DNA of 27,202 bases, taken from the NCBI GenBank assembly GCA_002179805.1, contig NAVB01000583.1, positions 1 through 27,202 of the forward strand, written 5' to 3'. Positions 9,949 through 20,035 of the stretch are shown in pieces (position 1 is the first letter of the stretch; each line of letters opens with the position of its first letter). The position numbers and the translations under genes were made by a program. The notes under the pieces are model-generated. The model was given only the letters and a program-made list of their open reading frames with translations, did not search any database and was not told where the DNA came from. The DNA comes from Acanthamoeba lenticulata (Eukaryota; Discosea; Longamoebia; Acanthamoebidae).

Positions 9949-12900
9949 TCAGTCGGCCTGGGATCGGCCTTCACTAAAGCCGCGCTTGTCGCGAACAAGA
10001 GGCTTGCGGGCGGAAGGCGTCTTGCTGGATGGGGTGTTGGCCGTCCCACTTCGTGCCTTGCCCAGCGACGATGAGGACGACGAGGCCGGAACCGCCGAGC
10101 CCGCCGATCGCTTGATGCGGCTGCTGCTGAGATCCCACTCCACATTGCCCCCGTCCTCCTCGCTGCCACCCGTCGTGTCCTCCGCCTCGGCCTCCTCGCC
10201 GTTGTCACCCGCCGCTGTTCGTCCTCCTCGCCACTTGTCCTCCTTGTCCTTCTCCTTGTCCTTCTCCTTGCTGCTCTTGATGGCGGTCCTGCTCCCGCCC
10301 TTGCTGGAGCTGCCGCTGTTGTTGCTGTTGCGATCCTTCTCGCCGCCGCCGGCAGCGGCGGCCGCAGCGGCAGCGGTGTTGATGCGGTCCTTCTCGTACT
10401 TCTTCTCGCCGCGCATCTTCAGCGACAGCGATCGCTTGAAGCTCGACTTGGACCCGCTGCCACTGCCCTCGTCATCGCTGTCGCGGCCGCTGCTGCCGCT
10501 GCCACCGCCGCCGTGGCTGTTGTGCCGCTCGCTGCGGTGGTGCTCGCGGTCGCGCTCCTTCTCCTTCTTCCACCGGAGGCGCTCGTCGTCCCACGAGTCG
10601 TGGAGATTGAGGCGCTGCATGGTGTGCTCGAGGCGCGGGGCCAGGTGGATCATGGCCCGCGGGTCGTTCTTCATCTCGGCCATGAGGAGGTCGAGCTGCG
10701 TCACCGACGCTGACTTGTGCAGCTTCGACGCATGGTGGAGGCCCGCCGAGTCGACCACGCCGACCACGCCGCCGACCCCGACCACGGGCCCCGACGCCGC
10801 CGCCGCGGGCGACATCTCGAGCGCGTTGGGCGGGCCGCCTGCGCCGCCCGCCCCGGCCATGGTCTGCCGGAGGGGCACCTGCGCCAGCGGGTTCTGCGTC
10901 GTCCGCGTCGGCGTGGGCTCTGCCGCGTCCGACGGCCGTCGCCCCATCGGCAGTATCCGGCCCAGCGCCGCCCGCTTGCCTCCGGGCGCCTTCTTCTTCT
11001 TCTCCTTCGCCTCTGCGCCCATCATCATCGCCATCAGCTAAGACCACGATCGTCGCCATCGTGATGAAGAAGGAGGAGGGGAGCCGCACTCTTGTTGAGG
11101 TGGGAGGGCACGGCGGAGGCACGCGAGTGGCGGAGGTACTGGAAGTACTCGTCCTTGCGGAGCTGCATGATCCCGAGAAGCTCCCTGTGCACTACCTGCT
11201 TCCTCTCCTCCACTTTTTTTTTCGAAAAATAAAAATAAAAAATAGATGATTATTGCTCCGTGGTCAGAAGAAGGAAACCCTTGGGGTACACGCCAGCGTC
11301 GTACATAGTTTTGCGTCCCAAATATACAACTATAAATATGTAATAAATATGTAATAAATATACTGAACTAAAATAGAGGAAGAAGGGGCATGTAGAGGTA
11401 GCTGGACACAATAGGAATGGATAGCTATAGATACCTGGCGGGGTGGAGGAATTCTTTTTGGGTTTACCTATGCGGAGGTAGTGCTTGGAGACGGTGTCGT
11501 CTATGCACGAGTAGAGGTCCTGCAGCCACGACTTGCGTTCTCGGACGCCGTGAGCCACGAGCAGCACGGGCGTCGCTCCCGTCATCCCGCGCACCACGTA
11601 GATCCCGTCGCCGTCCTGCGTACGAGCATCGTCACACACATTCCATACATTCCATGAGCTCCGGAGTGACACTGACATACTACGAATTCCACTGTCGCAT
11701 ACCTCGGAGTCAGGGTGGTCGTGAGCGAGCGGCACCTCGGACACGGTGAGGTGGACGAGGTCGTCGATGGTCTCCACGTTGTACTTGGTGGCCTTGGTCG
11801 TGTTGGTGTTGTTGATGGGACCGGCCGCTGGCGTGCGGGACGAGCCCACCGACATCTCCGACGAAGCCAAAAGGGACGTAAAGCTGCTGCGACGCTGCGA
11901 CGTTGCGCCGCCTGGTGCCGACAAGGCTAGCTGGCCCGACGTCGAGGATGAAGATGATGACGATGTGGATGTGGAAGATGAAGAGGAAGAGGAATGAGAG
12001 GAAGAAAGAGCGGAAGTGGTAGTCGTGGACGAAGAAGATGACGACGACGACGACGAGGAAGAAGGCGGGACGGGACGCGTCCAGAGGAGGATGTCGTTGA
12101 AGAGGAAGAGGTGCCACATGGGCCCTCGACTGCCGTCCCGCGACATCTCCTCGAGCTCGCCCTCTCGCACCAGCCGCCGCCCCAGCGTCACGATGTTCTG
12201 CAGCGAGATTCGCCGCGTGAGCCATAACGACATCACCGCCGGCCACCGTGAGACATGAAGAGAGTGGGCCGGGGAGAAGGAAGAAGAAGAAGAAGAAGAA
12301 GGGCACCTTGTCGGTGCCAAGGAGGGTGTTCTGGATGTGGAGGACGGTGAGGATGTGCTCCACGTCGGCTCGCGAGTCCTGCACGTAGGCCGTCAGCTCG
12401 CGAAGCGACTCGCAGGCCTCGGACAGGTCAGGCAAGTCGGGATGCGTGTCCCACGTGTGTCGCGCGAATCGCTCCAACAGATCCCTGCCGACGTCACGCC
12501 CCACCAATGATGGATTTCGCAAAGAATTAACCAAAAGCGGCCACCAATCGCGCAAGAGCTCGACAGACTACCGGAGCGGAAAGGGAGGAGGGGAAGTACG
12601 TGTAGGCCGGGATGCGGCCGACGGGGAGGGCGAGGAAGTGCTCGAGCGTCCGGCCGCTTATAGCCGGTCCCTCAGCCACGCTTTGCAGGAACGCCACAAA
12701 TCGCGCATTTCTATACAGTTGACCTGTGGACGCGACACGATTCGCATAAACTCAGCTCCTTTGCGGGACAAAGCGAAGAACAAATAAACAAAACAAAACA
12801 AAAAGTGCAAATAGAACTACATATTTTTTAAATAAAATAATAATAATAATTTAAAAATTGTGAGTACCAAGCGTGATGAGGGCTTCTTTGTAGTGTTTAC

Positions 12901-14362
12901 AGTAGTTGGAGTAGGCCTTGAGGAAGTGGTTCATGCGCACAAATACGTCGCCTGCCGTGAGAGAGAAGAGAGGTCAGTGCGCGTAAAAAGAGAGAGAGAG
13001 AGAGAGAAAGACAGACGATGGTCGGGGGGAGAGGAGGGGGGTACCAATTTTCTGGTAGGGGCCCCACTGGGCATGGCGTCGCAGTATTTGCTGGAGGAGA
13101 ACCGAGTTGTAGTTGCGGATGACCTCCATGTCGGAGAAGAGCGACCGCAGCGTCATCTCCGACGGGAGGATGGGCTCGCTCGTCGACAAACTGTCCCTCA
13201 GGGGCTGCGTACATCCCACCGGTGACACAAAATGGACGTGTTCCGTGAGAAGAACCGTCGCTGGTGGCGCGCGGAACGAGCCCGAGCGGGCGACAACATA
13301 CCTTAAGGTACATGTCGACGACGAGGGTGAGGTCCCTGACATAGTCCTCTTCGGAAGCAATGAGTTCCGCCACCATCGCCGTTCGCTTGCGGTTCATTTC
13401 CACTGCATCGGCGCGATGAGAAGAGGCATAAGGCGAGAGCAAACCATCAACAAGGATGAAGAAGAAGAAGAAGAAGAAGAAAAAGGACGTACTGAGGATG
13501 CGGAAACGCGACTCACAGAGGGCGCGTCGCCACATGGCCTGGCAAGCGACGATGCGCCTCTCGCCCATGGTGCTGGCGATCGCCAGGGCCCGCCTCTCGA
13601 CCTCCTGTCTTCGCTCTTCGGACAGCTCTGGGACGGAGGAGAAGACGTGCAGCGAGCAGCACAGAGGATGTAGACGTCAGCAGGACGAGAAATAAGCCGC
13701 ATCTTGGGAAGGGAGGAGGCTTGCAAGACGAGACTACGAAATCGAGAAGAAAATGGGAGGCCATTGAATCAACGCACCCCGGCTGGCAGCTTGAGGTCGG
13801 CCGGGCTCGTTCGGGGGGCGACGTGTGTCGATGCGTCCGCCACTGCCCACACGGGCAGGAGCCAGAAAGTGATAAAGGCCACCCTCGGACGCGCCATCGC
13901 CTTCGTCTTCACTAGTTTCGTCTTCGAATGTCAAATCGACTTCGTCCCCAGTGTTGTCGCCCATAAATTCCGCATCGTCCACCTCGCTCGCACTACTCAC
14001 GGGCTGGCTAATTGTCCGCTCCGTTCGCTCTGGGCGGCATGCGTCGGATTTCCGTCAACCACATGCAATAAAAAGAACATGGGGCAAAAGGTAGGGAAGC
14101 ATGCAGTACCATCCGCATGTTCCCCTTCAGAAGAGCTGCCGAGCACAGGGGCCTTGCGTGAAGTGGCAGAGCCAGAGGCCGTCAAGGCTGTGAGCTGAGC
14201 TTTCTTCGCCTTCTTGTTCGTTTTCTTCTCCTTCTTAGCCTTCTTGTGCGCCTTTATGGACGCGTCATCCTTGGCCTTACCCTTCTTTTTCTTGTCCTTA
14301 TCTTTGTCCTTGCGCCGCACAGAGGGATCATCGCCAAGAGTCGTCTTGGCGGGGGCCTCCAT
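9949..14362 (-). CDS. DH-PH Rho guanine-nucleotide exchange factor
   Basis: Twelve exons on the minus strand: 14362-14110, 14029-13778, 13627-13493, 13402-13302, 13204-13045, 12951-12868, 12723-12600, 12484-12307, 12197-11703, 11615-11468, 11212-11090, 11012-9949 (1038 aa, phases close). A Lys-rich N-terminus (KDKDKDKKKKGKAKDD) and an acidic stretch lead to an EELSEERRQEVERRA-type helix. The DH domain (about 214-420) shows RKRTAMVAELIASEEDYVRD, FVRMNHFLKAYSNYC and the hallmark PVGRIPAYTDLLERF, formed across an exon junction. The PH domain (about 430-640) is split by a roughly 90-residue Ser/Thr insert after HLFLFNDILLWTRP and ends in RERKSWLQDLYSCID. The C-terminal 350 residues are Ser/Gly/Lys-rich with many KEKD repeats. 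The family loads Rho GTPases with GTP. The acceptor of exon 11 follows a run of A and is the weakest junction. Divergent from CKS1. Confidence 0.85.
11333..11362. repeat. AT-rich tandem repeat in RhoGEF intron 10
   Basis: The unit TAATAAATATG occurs in tandem within the 255-nt intron between the PH-domain exon and exon 11. Confidence 0.6.
12985..13010. repeat. GA dinucleotide run in RhoGEF intron 5
   Basis: (GA)n on the plus strand. It reads as a pyrimidine CT tract on the coding strand of the RhoGEF gene, upstream of the acceptor at 12952. Confidence 0.7.
13455..13483. repeat. GAA trinucleotide run in RhoGEF intron 3
   Basis: (GAA)n on the plus strand, CTT repeats on the coding strand, within the intron 13492-13403. 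A shorter run of the same kind lies at 12282-12300 in intron 8. Confidence 0.7.
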
Positions 14363-14629
14363 TTTTCTCCCCACCTCAGTCGATCTCCTGACGATGGCGA
14401 GCACTCCCGGGCCCTACAAATCAACAACCCAACAACGCACGACAACTTGCCCAGAAACAAAAAATTGTCATTTATAAAAAATGTTATCTTGGCCTGCGAC
14501 AACCCAGCCGGGGAAAGCGGGCCAGGCGGGTACGACCGTAACAAGGCAACGGTGGCGACCACAACGAAAACTGGTGGACCACAGAAAATTTTTTTGCTCT
14601 GTGCGGAAGCAGGTAATAAGGGGAATATT

Positions 14630-14641
14630 TTTGGCGGGAAA
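14630..14641 (-). promoter_or_regulatory. E2F/DP-like site upstream of CKS1
   Basis: TTTGGCGGGAAA on the plus strand; its complement begins TTTCCCGCC, a textbook E2F site. It ends 85 bp before the CKS1 start codon. Binding is inferred, not shown. Confidence 0.5.
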
Positions 14642-14656
14642 AAATGGCGCCAGTGT

Positions 14657-14664
14657 TTTGGCGC
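14657..14664 (+). promoter_or_regulatory. second E2F-like site upstream of CKS1
   Basis: TTTGGCGC matches the E2F consensus TTTSSCGC. It lies 15 bp after the first site and ends 62 bp before the CKS1 ATG. Confidence 0.45.
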
Positions 14665-14726
14665 CCTTTGTTCCCTGCTTGAACCCCAATCTCTCAGCAG
14701 TCCGCTCACGCCGTTCGCAAAGCATC

Positions 14727-15051
14727 ATGTCGCAAATCATCTATTCGGACAAGTACCACGATGACGAGTTTGAGTACAGGTGTGTTTCTTCTTCCCGTTG
14801 ATCTGCGTTTTACGTAAAAGCTGATAGTCAATGCGTTTTTCAGGCATGTGATACTGCCCAAGCAACTGGCCAAGAAGATTCCTCCCCGCCTTCTCACGGA
14901 AGTCGAATGGAGAGCGCTAGGTGTGCAGCAATCCCCCGGATGGGAGCACTACGAGCGACACGATCCTGAGCCCCACATCCTTCTTTTCCGACGGGCTCTG
15001 GACCACCCTTACGCAACCAAGCCCATCCAGAAGGCGACCACAGCGCACTAA
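14727..15051 (+). CDS. CKS1: cyclin-dependent kinase regulatory subunit CKS1
   Basis: Two exons, 14727-14779 and 14844-15051, encode 86 aa. The protein is a near-complete match to CKS1/suc1: [20 protein letters not shown] at the start (junction inside the EYR codon), [18 protein letters not shown], and [12 protein letters not shown]. The HxPEPH hinge that governs strand exchange is intact as HDPEPH. CKS1 binds cyclin-dependent kinases and reads phosphothreonine on their substrates. Length is normal for the family, with a short tail after the final beta strand. The start is the first ATG in a frame that matches the family N-terminus. Two E2F-like sites lie upstream, suggesting cell-cycle control (inference). 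It converges on the homeodomain-ankyrin gene, 169 bp between stops. Confidence 0.96.
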
Positions 15052-15220
15052 GCTGCTACCGGAACCGTAACTGCAGGAGAAGAGACATCTCGTGCATCGA
15101 AAGCGACTTTGTATCTATTCTCTCACAGCCAGCCGTGGCTCGTGATTCCTACTCCTCTCTCGCCCTGGAGATCTCCTCAAGGAAGGAGGCTCATCAAAAA
15201 AAGAAAACATTTTTTTCCCT

Positions 15221-17505
15221 TCAAGCTTCTGTGTCGCAGTCCAACTCGTCAACGTCGTCGATGACCATTTCCTCCTCTTCCTCTTCTTCTTCTTCTTCTT
15301 CATACTTGCCGTTTTGTTGGTCAGCACGTTTGTCCGTAGGTGTCCGTTCCAGATCACGGCACACAAGCACTTCACCGTCCTCGTTGGCAGTGTTGAGAGT
15401 GGGGAGCGCCATCTGACCGAGCTGCTGTTCCTCATGTGCGCCGTCGGGAGGAGCCTTGGTGGTGGGCGAGTCCGAGCCTTCACGCGGCGGCGAAGCCGAG
15501 CTTGGTACAGGCGGGGACGAGGAAGAATGCGATGAGTGTAGGAGAGCTTTCACCACAGCGATGTGGCCAGCTCGCGCGGCCAGCTGCACGGGCGTGTCTC
15601 CTCCGACGTCCTTGGCCTGTGCATCTGCGCCAGCATCCAGCAGCCGTCGCACCATGCCGAGGGAGCCGCTCATACAGGCCAGGTGCAGCGCCGTCCTCCC
15701 TTCGGCATCGCGTGCTTCCAGCAACTCGTCGTCGGCGCTCTCAAGAAGCATTCCCAGGACCGATTCGTCTTCATGAAGCGCACTTACGTGTAGGGCCGTC
15801 AGTTCACCCTTATCGGCCGTGCCCAGGGCGCATCCCGCTTCGATTAGCCTGAGCACGACTCCAGGATGAGCCTCTCGTACGGCATAGTGCAGAGCAGTGG
15901 CGCCAGTCGAGTCTCGAATGTTCGGGTCTACGCCCTGCTGCAGCAGTAGATCGATGATTGTGTGAAACCCGTGGAGGGCAGCGGCGTGGAGCGGAGTGCG
16001 GCCTCTTCGACACCGCAAGTCCGGCGTCGCGCGCTGATCGATCAACAAACGCGCGATCGAGAGGTGGCCGTTAACTGAGGCGTGATGCAAGGCCGTGTAG
16101 CCTCGTTTGTCTTGGGCGTCAGGAAGTGCGCCGTGACGAAGAAGCAGCAGAGCTACTGCATGACGCCCTTTTAAGGCCGCGACGTGCAGTGGAGTTTCCT
16201 TCTCTAGGCCTTCGGTGATGTGAGGTTTCGCACTGGCCTCGAGTAAAAGCTCAACAATGCGCTGATGGCCGTTCTTCGCCGCGGCATGGAGGGCGCTGTA
16301 GCTGTCGTCTGCAGTGGCGTCAGCCGATACGCCATCCTTGAGGAGGCACTCGACGACGCCTACATGCCCAACTGACGCTGCGCCGACGAGGGCCCTTTCC
16401 CGCTCAACTTTGTCGGCCGGTCGGTCGTGAGCCTTGAGGAGCTTTGCGACTTTTTCTTCGCGTCCCATGACGGCAGCCTTGAGCAGAGCTGAGACCTCGG
16501 GTGTTACGAGCTTCGGTTTGGCGGGAGAGCTTCGCTCTGCGCCTGTTGCTGGTGACGCGGCATTTTCACCTTCAGGGAGCGGTGCTTCGGCCGTGATCTT
16601 GTTTCTTGGTCTTTTAGCCTCTTTCTCAGGACTCGTTTCTCCACTCGTCTGTGATCTTAGTCAATCTCCTGCTGTTGTACTATGACTGGAAATGAGGCCA
16701 TACCTTCGCTTGCTGTGGAAGAGCAGATGAAGAAGGCGAGAGAGCTTGTCCTATCGATTCAGAAGGTTTTGAAGCAGCTCCCGAAGCAGCAGCTGCAAGG
16801 TGGAAGATAGAAGAAAGCAAGGCAGCGTCCGCATGAGCATTCTCGCGAGGTCCACTTGCCGCTTGTCCGGGTGCTGGCGATGGAGCTACTTGACTCTGAT
16901 TGCGCGCCTTAGCCCGTCGGTTCTGAAACCTGTGCCGTATGGCAACCGGTAAGGACACGAGCAAAGGGATAAGAACTGCCACTGCCGTACCAGATCTGAA
17001 CACTTCGGGCGGTCATGCCCAACTGTGCTGCGAGTTGAGTGCGCATGCTTAGGCTGGGGTGCTGTTCTAAGTTGAAGGTTGTTTCAAGTATGTGCAGCTG
17101 CTCTGGAGAGGTGCGCTTCCTTTTCCTTTTACCAGCGCCTCCGTCTGTGTCGTCTGCAAGCGCGTCATTCCCTTCTGCGGTGGATCCCTCCAACAGCAGG
17201 GTGGCGTTGTGGTGTGGCCCCGGTGACGGCAAGCTGCCACTTGCAGGGATGGATGAAACAACCGCTGCTGGTTGAGGAAACGGAGGTAGAGAGTGGCCTG
17301 GCGAAGACAGAGGGCGCATAGTGACTCCCCACAAGGCAGGGGTAGGAGTGCTGACGTGCTGCGGGGGAGGGGCAAGAAGAGGCATACACGGGACAGGCGT
17401 TGCCGCAGAGTAAGGCGCACACTCGCCAGGTGATTGCAGAGGCAGCATATTCGGAGCCGTCGGTATGGCCGCGGAAGAGCGGGGCGGAGGCGGTACACCG
17501 TCCAT
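15221..17505 (-). CDS. warA: homeodomain plus ankyrin-repeat protein (Wariai-like)
   Basis: Three exons on the minus strand: 17505-16991, 16929-16704, 16648-15221 (722 aa). After a Pro-rich N-terminus and a basic KRKRKR run, residues about 125-184 are a homeodomain (SPEQLHILETTFNLEQHPSL, TARSVQIWFQNRRAKARNQ) with W48, F49, Q50, N51 and R53 intact; the W48 codon spans intron 1. Intron 2 (55 nt, with a branch-like ctaag before cag) joins QQAK to TSGETSPEKE in frame. A Lys/Pro linker leads to nine or ten ankyrin repeats (about 300-600; for example TPLHAAALHGFHTIIDLLLQ), then a Ser/Pro region and an 11-Glu run near the C-terminus. Dictyostelium Wariai, a patterning regulator, has the same domain pair. 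Read as two genes, the ankyrin part would start at an internal Met within a repeat-like segment, which is less likely. Divergent from the next gene across 154 bp. Confidence 0.82.
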
Positions 17506-17592
17506 CTTCTTGGGGGCAAACAATAAAATAAATAGACGAAACGACAGGTCGTGCCGGGAAAAAACCGGTGGTCCACAGGCGGGAAGTGTCCC

Positions 17593-17603
17593 TTGGCGCG
17601 AAA
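17593..17603 (-). promoter_or_regulatory. E2F-like site between the homeodomain-ankyrin gene and its divergent neighbour
   Basis: TTGGCGCGAAA on the plus strand; the complement contains TTTCGCGC, matching TTTSSCGC. It lies in the 154-bp gap between the two start codons (17505 and 17660). Inferred site. Confidence 0.4.
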
Positions 17604-17659
17604 GGGCTGGCTTACACACTTGCCTTTCGTAACCAGTAAGAAAGAACACCTTCAACGCC

Positions 17660-18107
17660 ATGGCCGATAGCGAGCTGCCCAAGCCTACCGTCATTGAGAT
17701 TGGTACAGCACTACTGTCTTACACCGCAAGGTTGAAAGAGTTAACGTGTTATGCAACGTTGACATCGTTTGCCCTTGCAGACAAGACCCAGTTCAGTCCG
17801 GCGAAGTCAAGCAAGACCAAGACACCTGTTCAGGAGAGGCTTCAGAACTCGCCCAAGAAGATCACCTCCCCTGAAGTGCTCAAAGAGCGCCAGGAGAGGG
17901 CTCAGCAGAGACGTCTTGTACGTCCTCTTAGTCCTGCTCAGTCTCGAGCTGCTTCTCACATGACCGCACCCCGTCTTGTTGCTGTTTCGATGGTACTAGA
18001 TGTTCGAGGAAGAGAAGGTGAGCAAGGCTCACGCTGCCGTGGAGCACGTCAAGGAAGTCAGGGAACGTGCCAAGCAGACGCCAAAGGCCGATGAAACCGA
18101 CGCGTAA
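17660..18107 (+). CDS. small charged helical protein, possibly stathmin-like
   Basis: Exons 17660-17702, 17781-17917 and 18000-18107 encode 95 aa. The N-terminal half is rich in Lys, Ser, Thr and Pro with several SP and TP sites (TQFSPAKSS, LQNSPKKITSPEVL). The C-terminal half is a continuous charged helix (VLKERQERAQQRRLMFEEEK, then VSKAHAAVEHVKEVRERAKQ). The ERxxxAxxRR spacing recalls stathmin-type tubulin-binding helices, but the match is weak and I would not name it on this alone. The SP/TP sites suggest a proline-directed kinase substrate (inference). The final exon starts with an internal ATG that is in frame with the upstream exons, so an unspliced reading would miss it. Divergent from the homeodomain-ankyrin gene; the phosphatase gene follows 196 bp later on the same strand. 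Confidence 0.75.
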
Positions 18108-18303
18108 ACTCTCTCCTTGACCTCTTCTTGTACAGTCCCTTCCGCCGGTCGCGCACGGTTCGGCGTGTAAGCCCATAAAGCGTTTCGCTTGAGCGTCTCT
18201 TCATCTTTTCCTAGACCCCTTTCGGCGAACACACAAGCTGTTTGTTTTATGTTCACAATTAATTGAACAAACAAACAAAGAAGTAGAAAAAATCTCGTCA
18301 GCG

Positions 18304-19400
18304 ATGCAAGGCCCCAGTAAACGTACCTTTGCCACATAACGGCTTTGATTTTGGTGTTGAATTTATATGCTCTGCAGGGAAAGGCAAGCCGAAAAAGGGC
18401 GACGACCGTAAGGCCCCCGCAGTGGAGCCGCTTCAGCTGCCCCTCTCCCTTCCTGCCGACCAGGAGGCGGAGAACATGGCCGGTAAGTTTGTCCCCCCCC
18501 CCTCTCTTCTCTTCGCGGCAGACTGACGCTGTGGTAGGACCCACGGATTGGTCGTTCTGGGTGCTGCGGGACCGTGTCTTGGCTGGCGCCTACCCCAAGA
18601 GACAGCACTTGGTGGCTGACCTCCTCAAGGCCGGTATGTTCGATGCCACCTCCCGGGACCTCGAGTGATGGGTGGCTCATCCACAAGTTCCCAACTGCAG
18701 GCACCACAACCTTCATTTGCCTGATGACAAAAGCCGAATTGGAGCGACAAGGACGACCCTACTTTGAGGGCGTCCCCAAGCTGATCGCACAGGCCCCGAG
18801 CGAGTACCCTCATCCTGCCTCACTCCTGAGCTACCGCCACTTGCCCATCTACGGTAACCACCCGGCCAAGCAGTCCAACCCATAACTCAGACCCCTGGTT
18901 TAACAAACGGGGATTGCAGACAAGGGCGTAGGTGAAGACTCAGAAGTGCTTGGGCTTGTAGACGAGATCATTGGCCTGCTGAACCGTGGCGAGCGCATCT
19001 ACCTCCACTGTCGGTAGGTCGTCTTCTCCATTGTTCATATGCGAAAATCATCTCTCTTCCTCACAGTGTATCACCCACACCAGAGGCGGGCACGGACGCA
19101 CGGGCACCGTGGCATCCCTACTCCTCGGTTTGTGTGCCTCCTGACCCCTGATTGCTTTTACTACAATCACTCACTACCGACAGCAGGGCGACTCTACGGG
19201 CTGACTGCTTATGAGGCTTTGGAGTTGTGCAAGCGCTACCATGACTGTCGCGTGGACGTCAAGGCCAAACCTGGTACCCGCAACACCACCGCGACCCCTT
19301 TTTGTTCACCAAAGCTCACCACGCTCTTTATCTAGGCGTGTACGGCTGCCCCGAGACGCATGACCAGCGGTCGCAGGTGTATCGCCTCTTGTCCAGCTGA
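18304..19400 (+). CDS. dual-specificity-type protein phosphatase (CX5R)
   Basis: Eight exons: 18304-18322, 18378-18482, 18538-18633, 18701-18853, 18920-19013, 19084-19127, 19187-19273, 19336-19400 (220 aa, phases close). The first exon is only 19 nt (MQGPSK plus one base). The active-site loop HCRGGHGRTGT is built across the exon 5-6 junction, with Cys about 155 and Arg about 161. Before it are GPTDWSFWVLRDRVLAGAYP and TTTFICLMTKAELE; after it LLLGRLYGLTAYEALELC and the ending CPETHDQRSQVYRLLSS. A PETxxQRxxV ending is seen in several small atypical protein tyrosine/dual-specificity phosphatases. The general acid is not obvious; an Asp in the DKGVGEDSE loop is a candidate. Substrate unknown. 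A basic N-terminus (KRKGKPKKGDDRK) could be a nuclear signal. It converges on elongin C. Confidence 0.85.
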
Positions 19401-19595
19401 GACCACGACCGCTTCCTCACTCTCTCCCCCCCCCCCAAACACACGGGGACTCGCGAGTGTACAAAGGCCGCACTGTATATTCTTGGACCGCCATACACTT
19501 TCTTTGCCAAAAGACCCTGCCAAAGGGCGAGCAGCACCTTGCTCTCCTTTGTCACCGCCTTCCTCCGCGTTGTGTACATGACAGCTCTTGTTTTT

Positions 19596-20035
19596 TTAAG
19601 TGTCCTGTTTAAAAACCATAAAATTAGATCGTGCGCATTGAAATGGCATGGAGGAAGAACATTACCAGGAAGTTAGCAGCCATGAGAAGCTCAAGCGCAA
19701 CCTCAGGCTCGATAGGGAACTCGGGGATCTCGGTGGTGCTGTTGGTGTAGCGAAGCTTGTAGTAGAAGTATTGAATTACCTTCTCGAGAATGGGCGTGGA
19801 GATCTCACGAAAGTTAATCTCACCCATGGCCTGCTCAGTGAACGTGCCTGCAGAATAACAGGTCAATTTCTCCACATACAAATGGCGTGGGGCGAAAAAG
19901 GGGTGAGGGTCTACCAGGGCCAGACAACATGGACTTGATTGTGCCAGACACCATAGCGGCCTTGCGATCAACGACGAACTCGTGGCCGTCAGCCGAAATG
20001 AGCTTCACAGTATCCAATTCGCCCTCGTCGGCCAT
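19596..20035 (-). CDS. ELOC: elongin C
   Basis: Exons on the minus strand are 20035-19915, 19847-19666 and a 9-nt last exon 19604-19596 (103 aa). The protein is a clear elongin [33 protein letters not shown] across the first junction, [30 protein letters not shown] and [12 protein letters not shown]. Without the last splice the frame would read through into [13 protein letters not shown]; splicing gtaatg to aaacag restores FLDT, matching the family ending FLDC. Elongin C has the SKP1/BTB fold and joins elongin B, BC-box receptors and cullin 2/5 in ubiquitin ligases, and also works in transcription elongation. The protein is slightly shorter than the human one (112 aa) because of a shorter N-terminus. 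Divergent from NMD3 across 286 bp. Confidence 0.93.

Larger units (their letters stand above)
14363..14726. promoter_or_regulatory. divergent promoter region of RhoGEF and CKS1
   Basis: A 364-bp gap between the start codons of RhoGEF (minus) and CKS1 (plus). I see no ORF worth calling. The half near CKS1 has two E2F-like sites, annotated separately. Transcription starts cannot be placed from sequence alone. Confidence 0.55.

Noticed and set aside
9905..11041. 378-aa open frame on the plus strand opposite the RhoGEF C-terminus
   Set aside because: Rich in Ser, Pro and Leu runs that mirror the Lys/Ser/Gly repeats of the opposite strand. No family features, and the minus-strand frame joins in phase to the DH-PH exons.
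12484..12599. Coding reading of LLRDWWPLLVNSLRN after PVGRIPAY in the RhoGEF
   Set aside because: It would need a 32-nt intron or a wrong phase. Splicing from 12599 to 12485 keeps phase and gives PVGRIPAYTDLLERF, as expected for a DH domain.
13734..14362. Lys-rich and acidic exons as a separate small gene next to the RhoGEF
   Set aside because: The exon ending in SR plus one base joins in phase, through a pyrimidine-rich acceptor at 13628, to ELSEERRQEVERRA ahead of the DH domain, so I treat it as the RhoGEF N-terminus.
15221..16468. Ankyrin protein as a gene separate from the homeobox gene
   Set aside because: The frame stays open 60 codons upstream of that Met up to a good acceptor at 16649, and the phase matches the homeobox exon donor at 16704.
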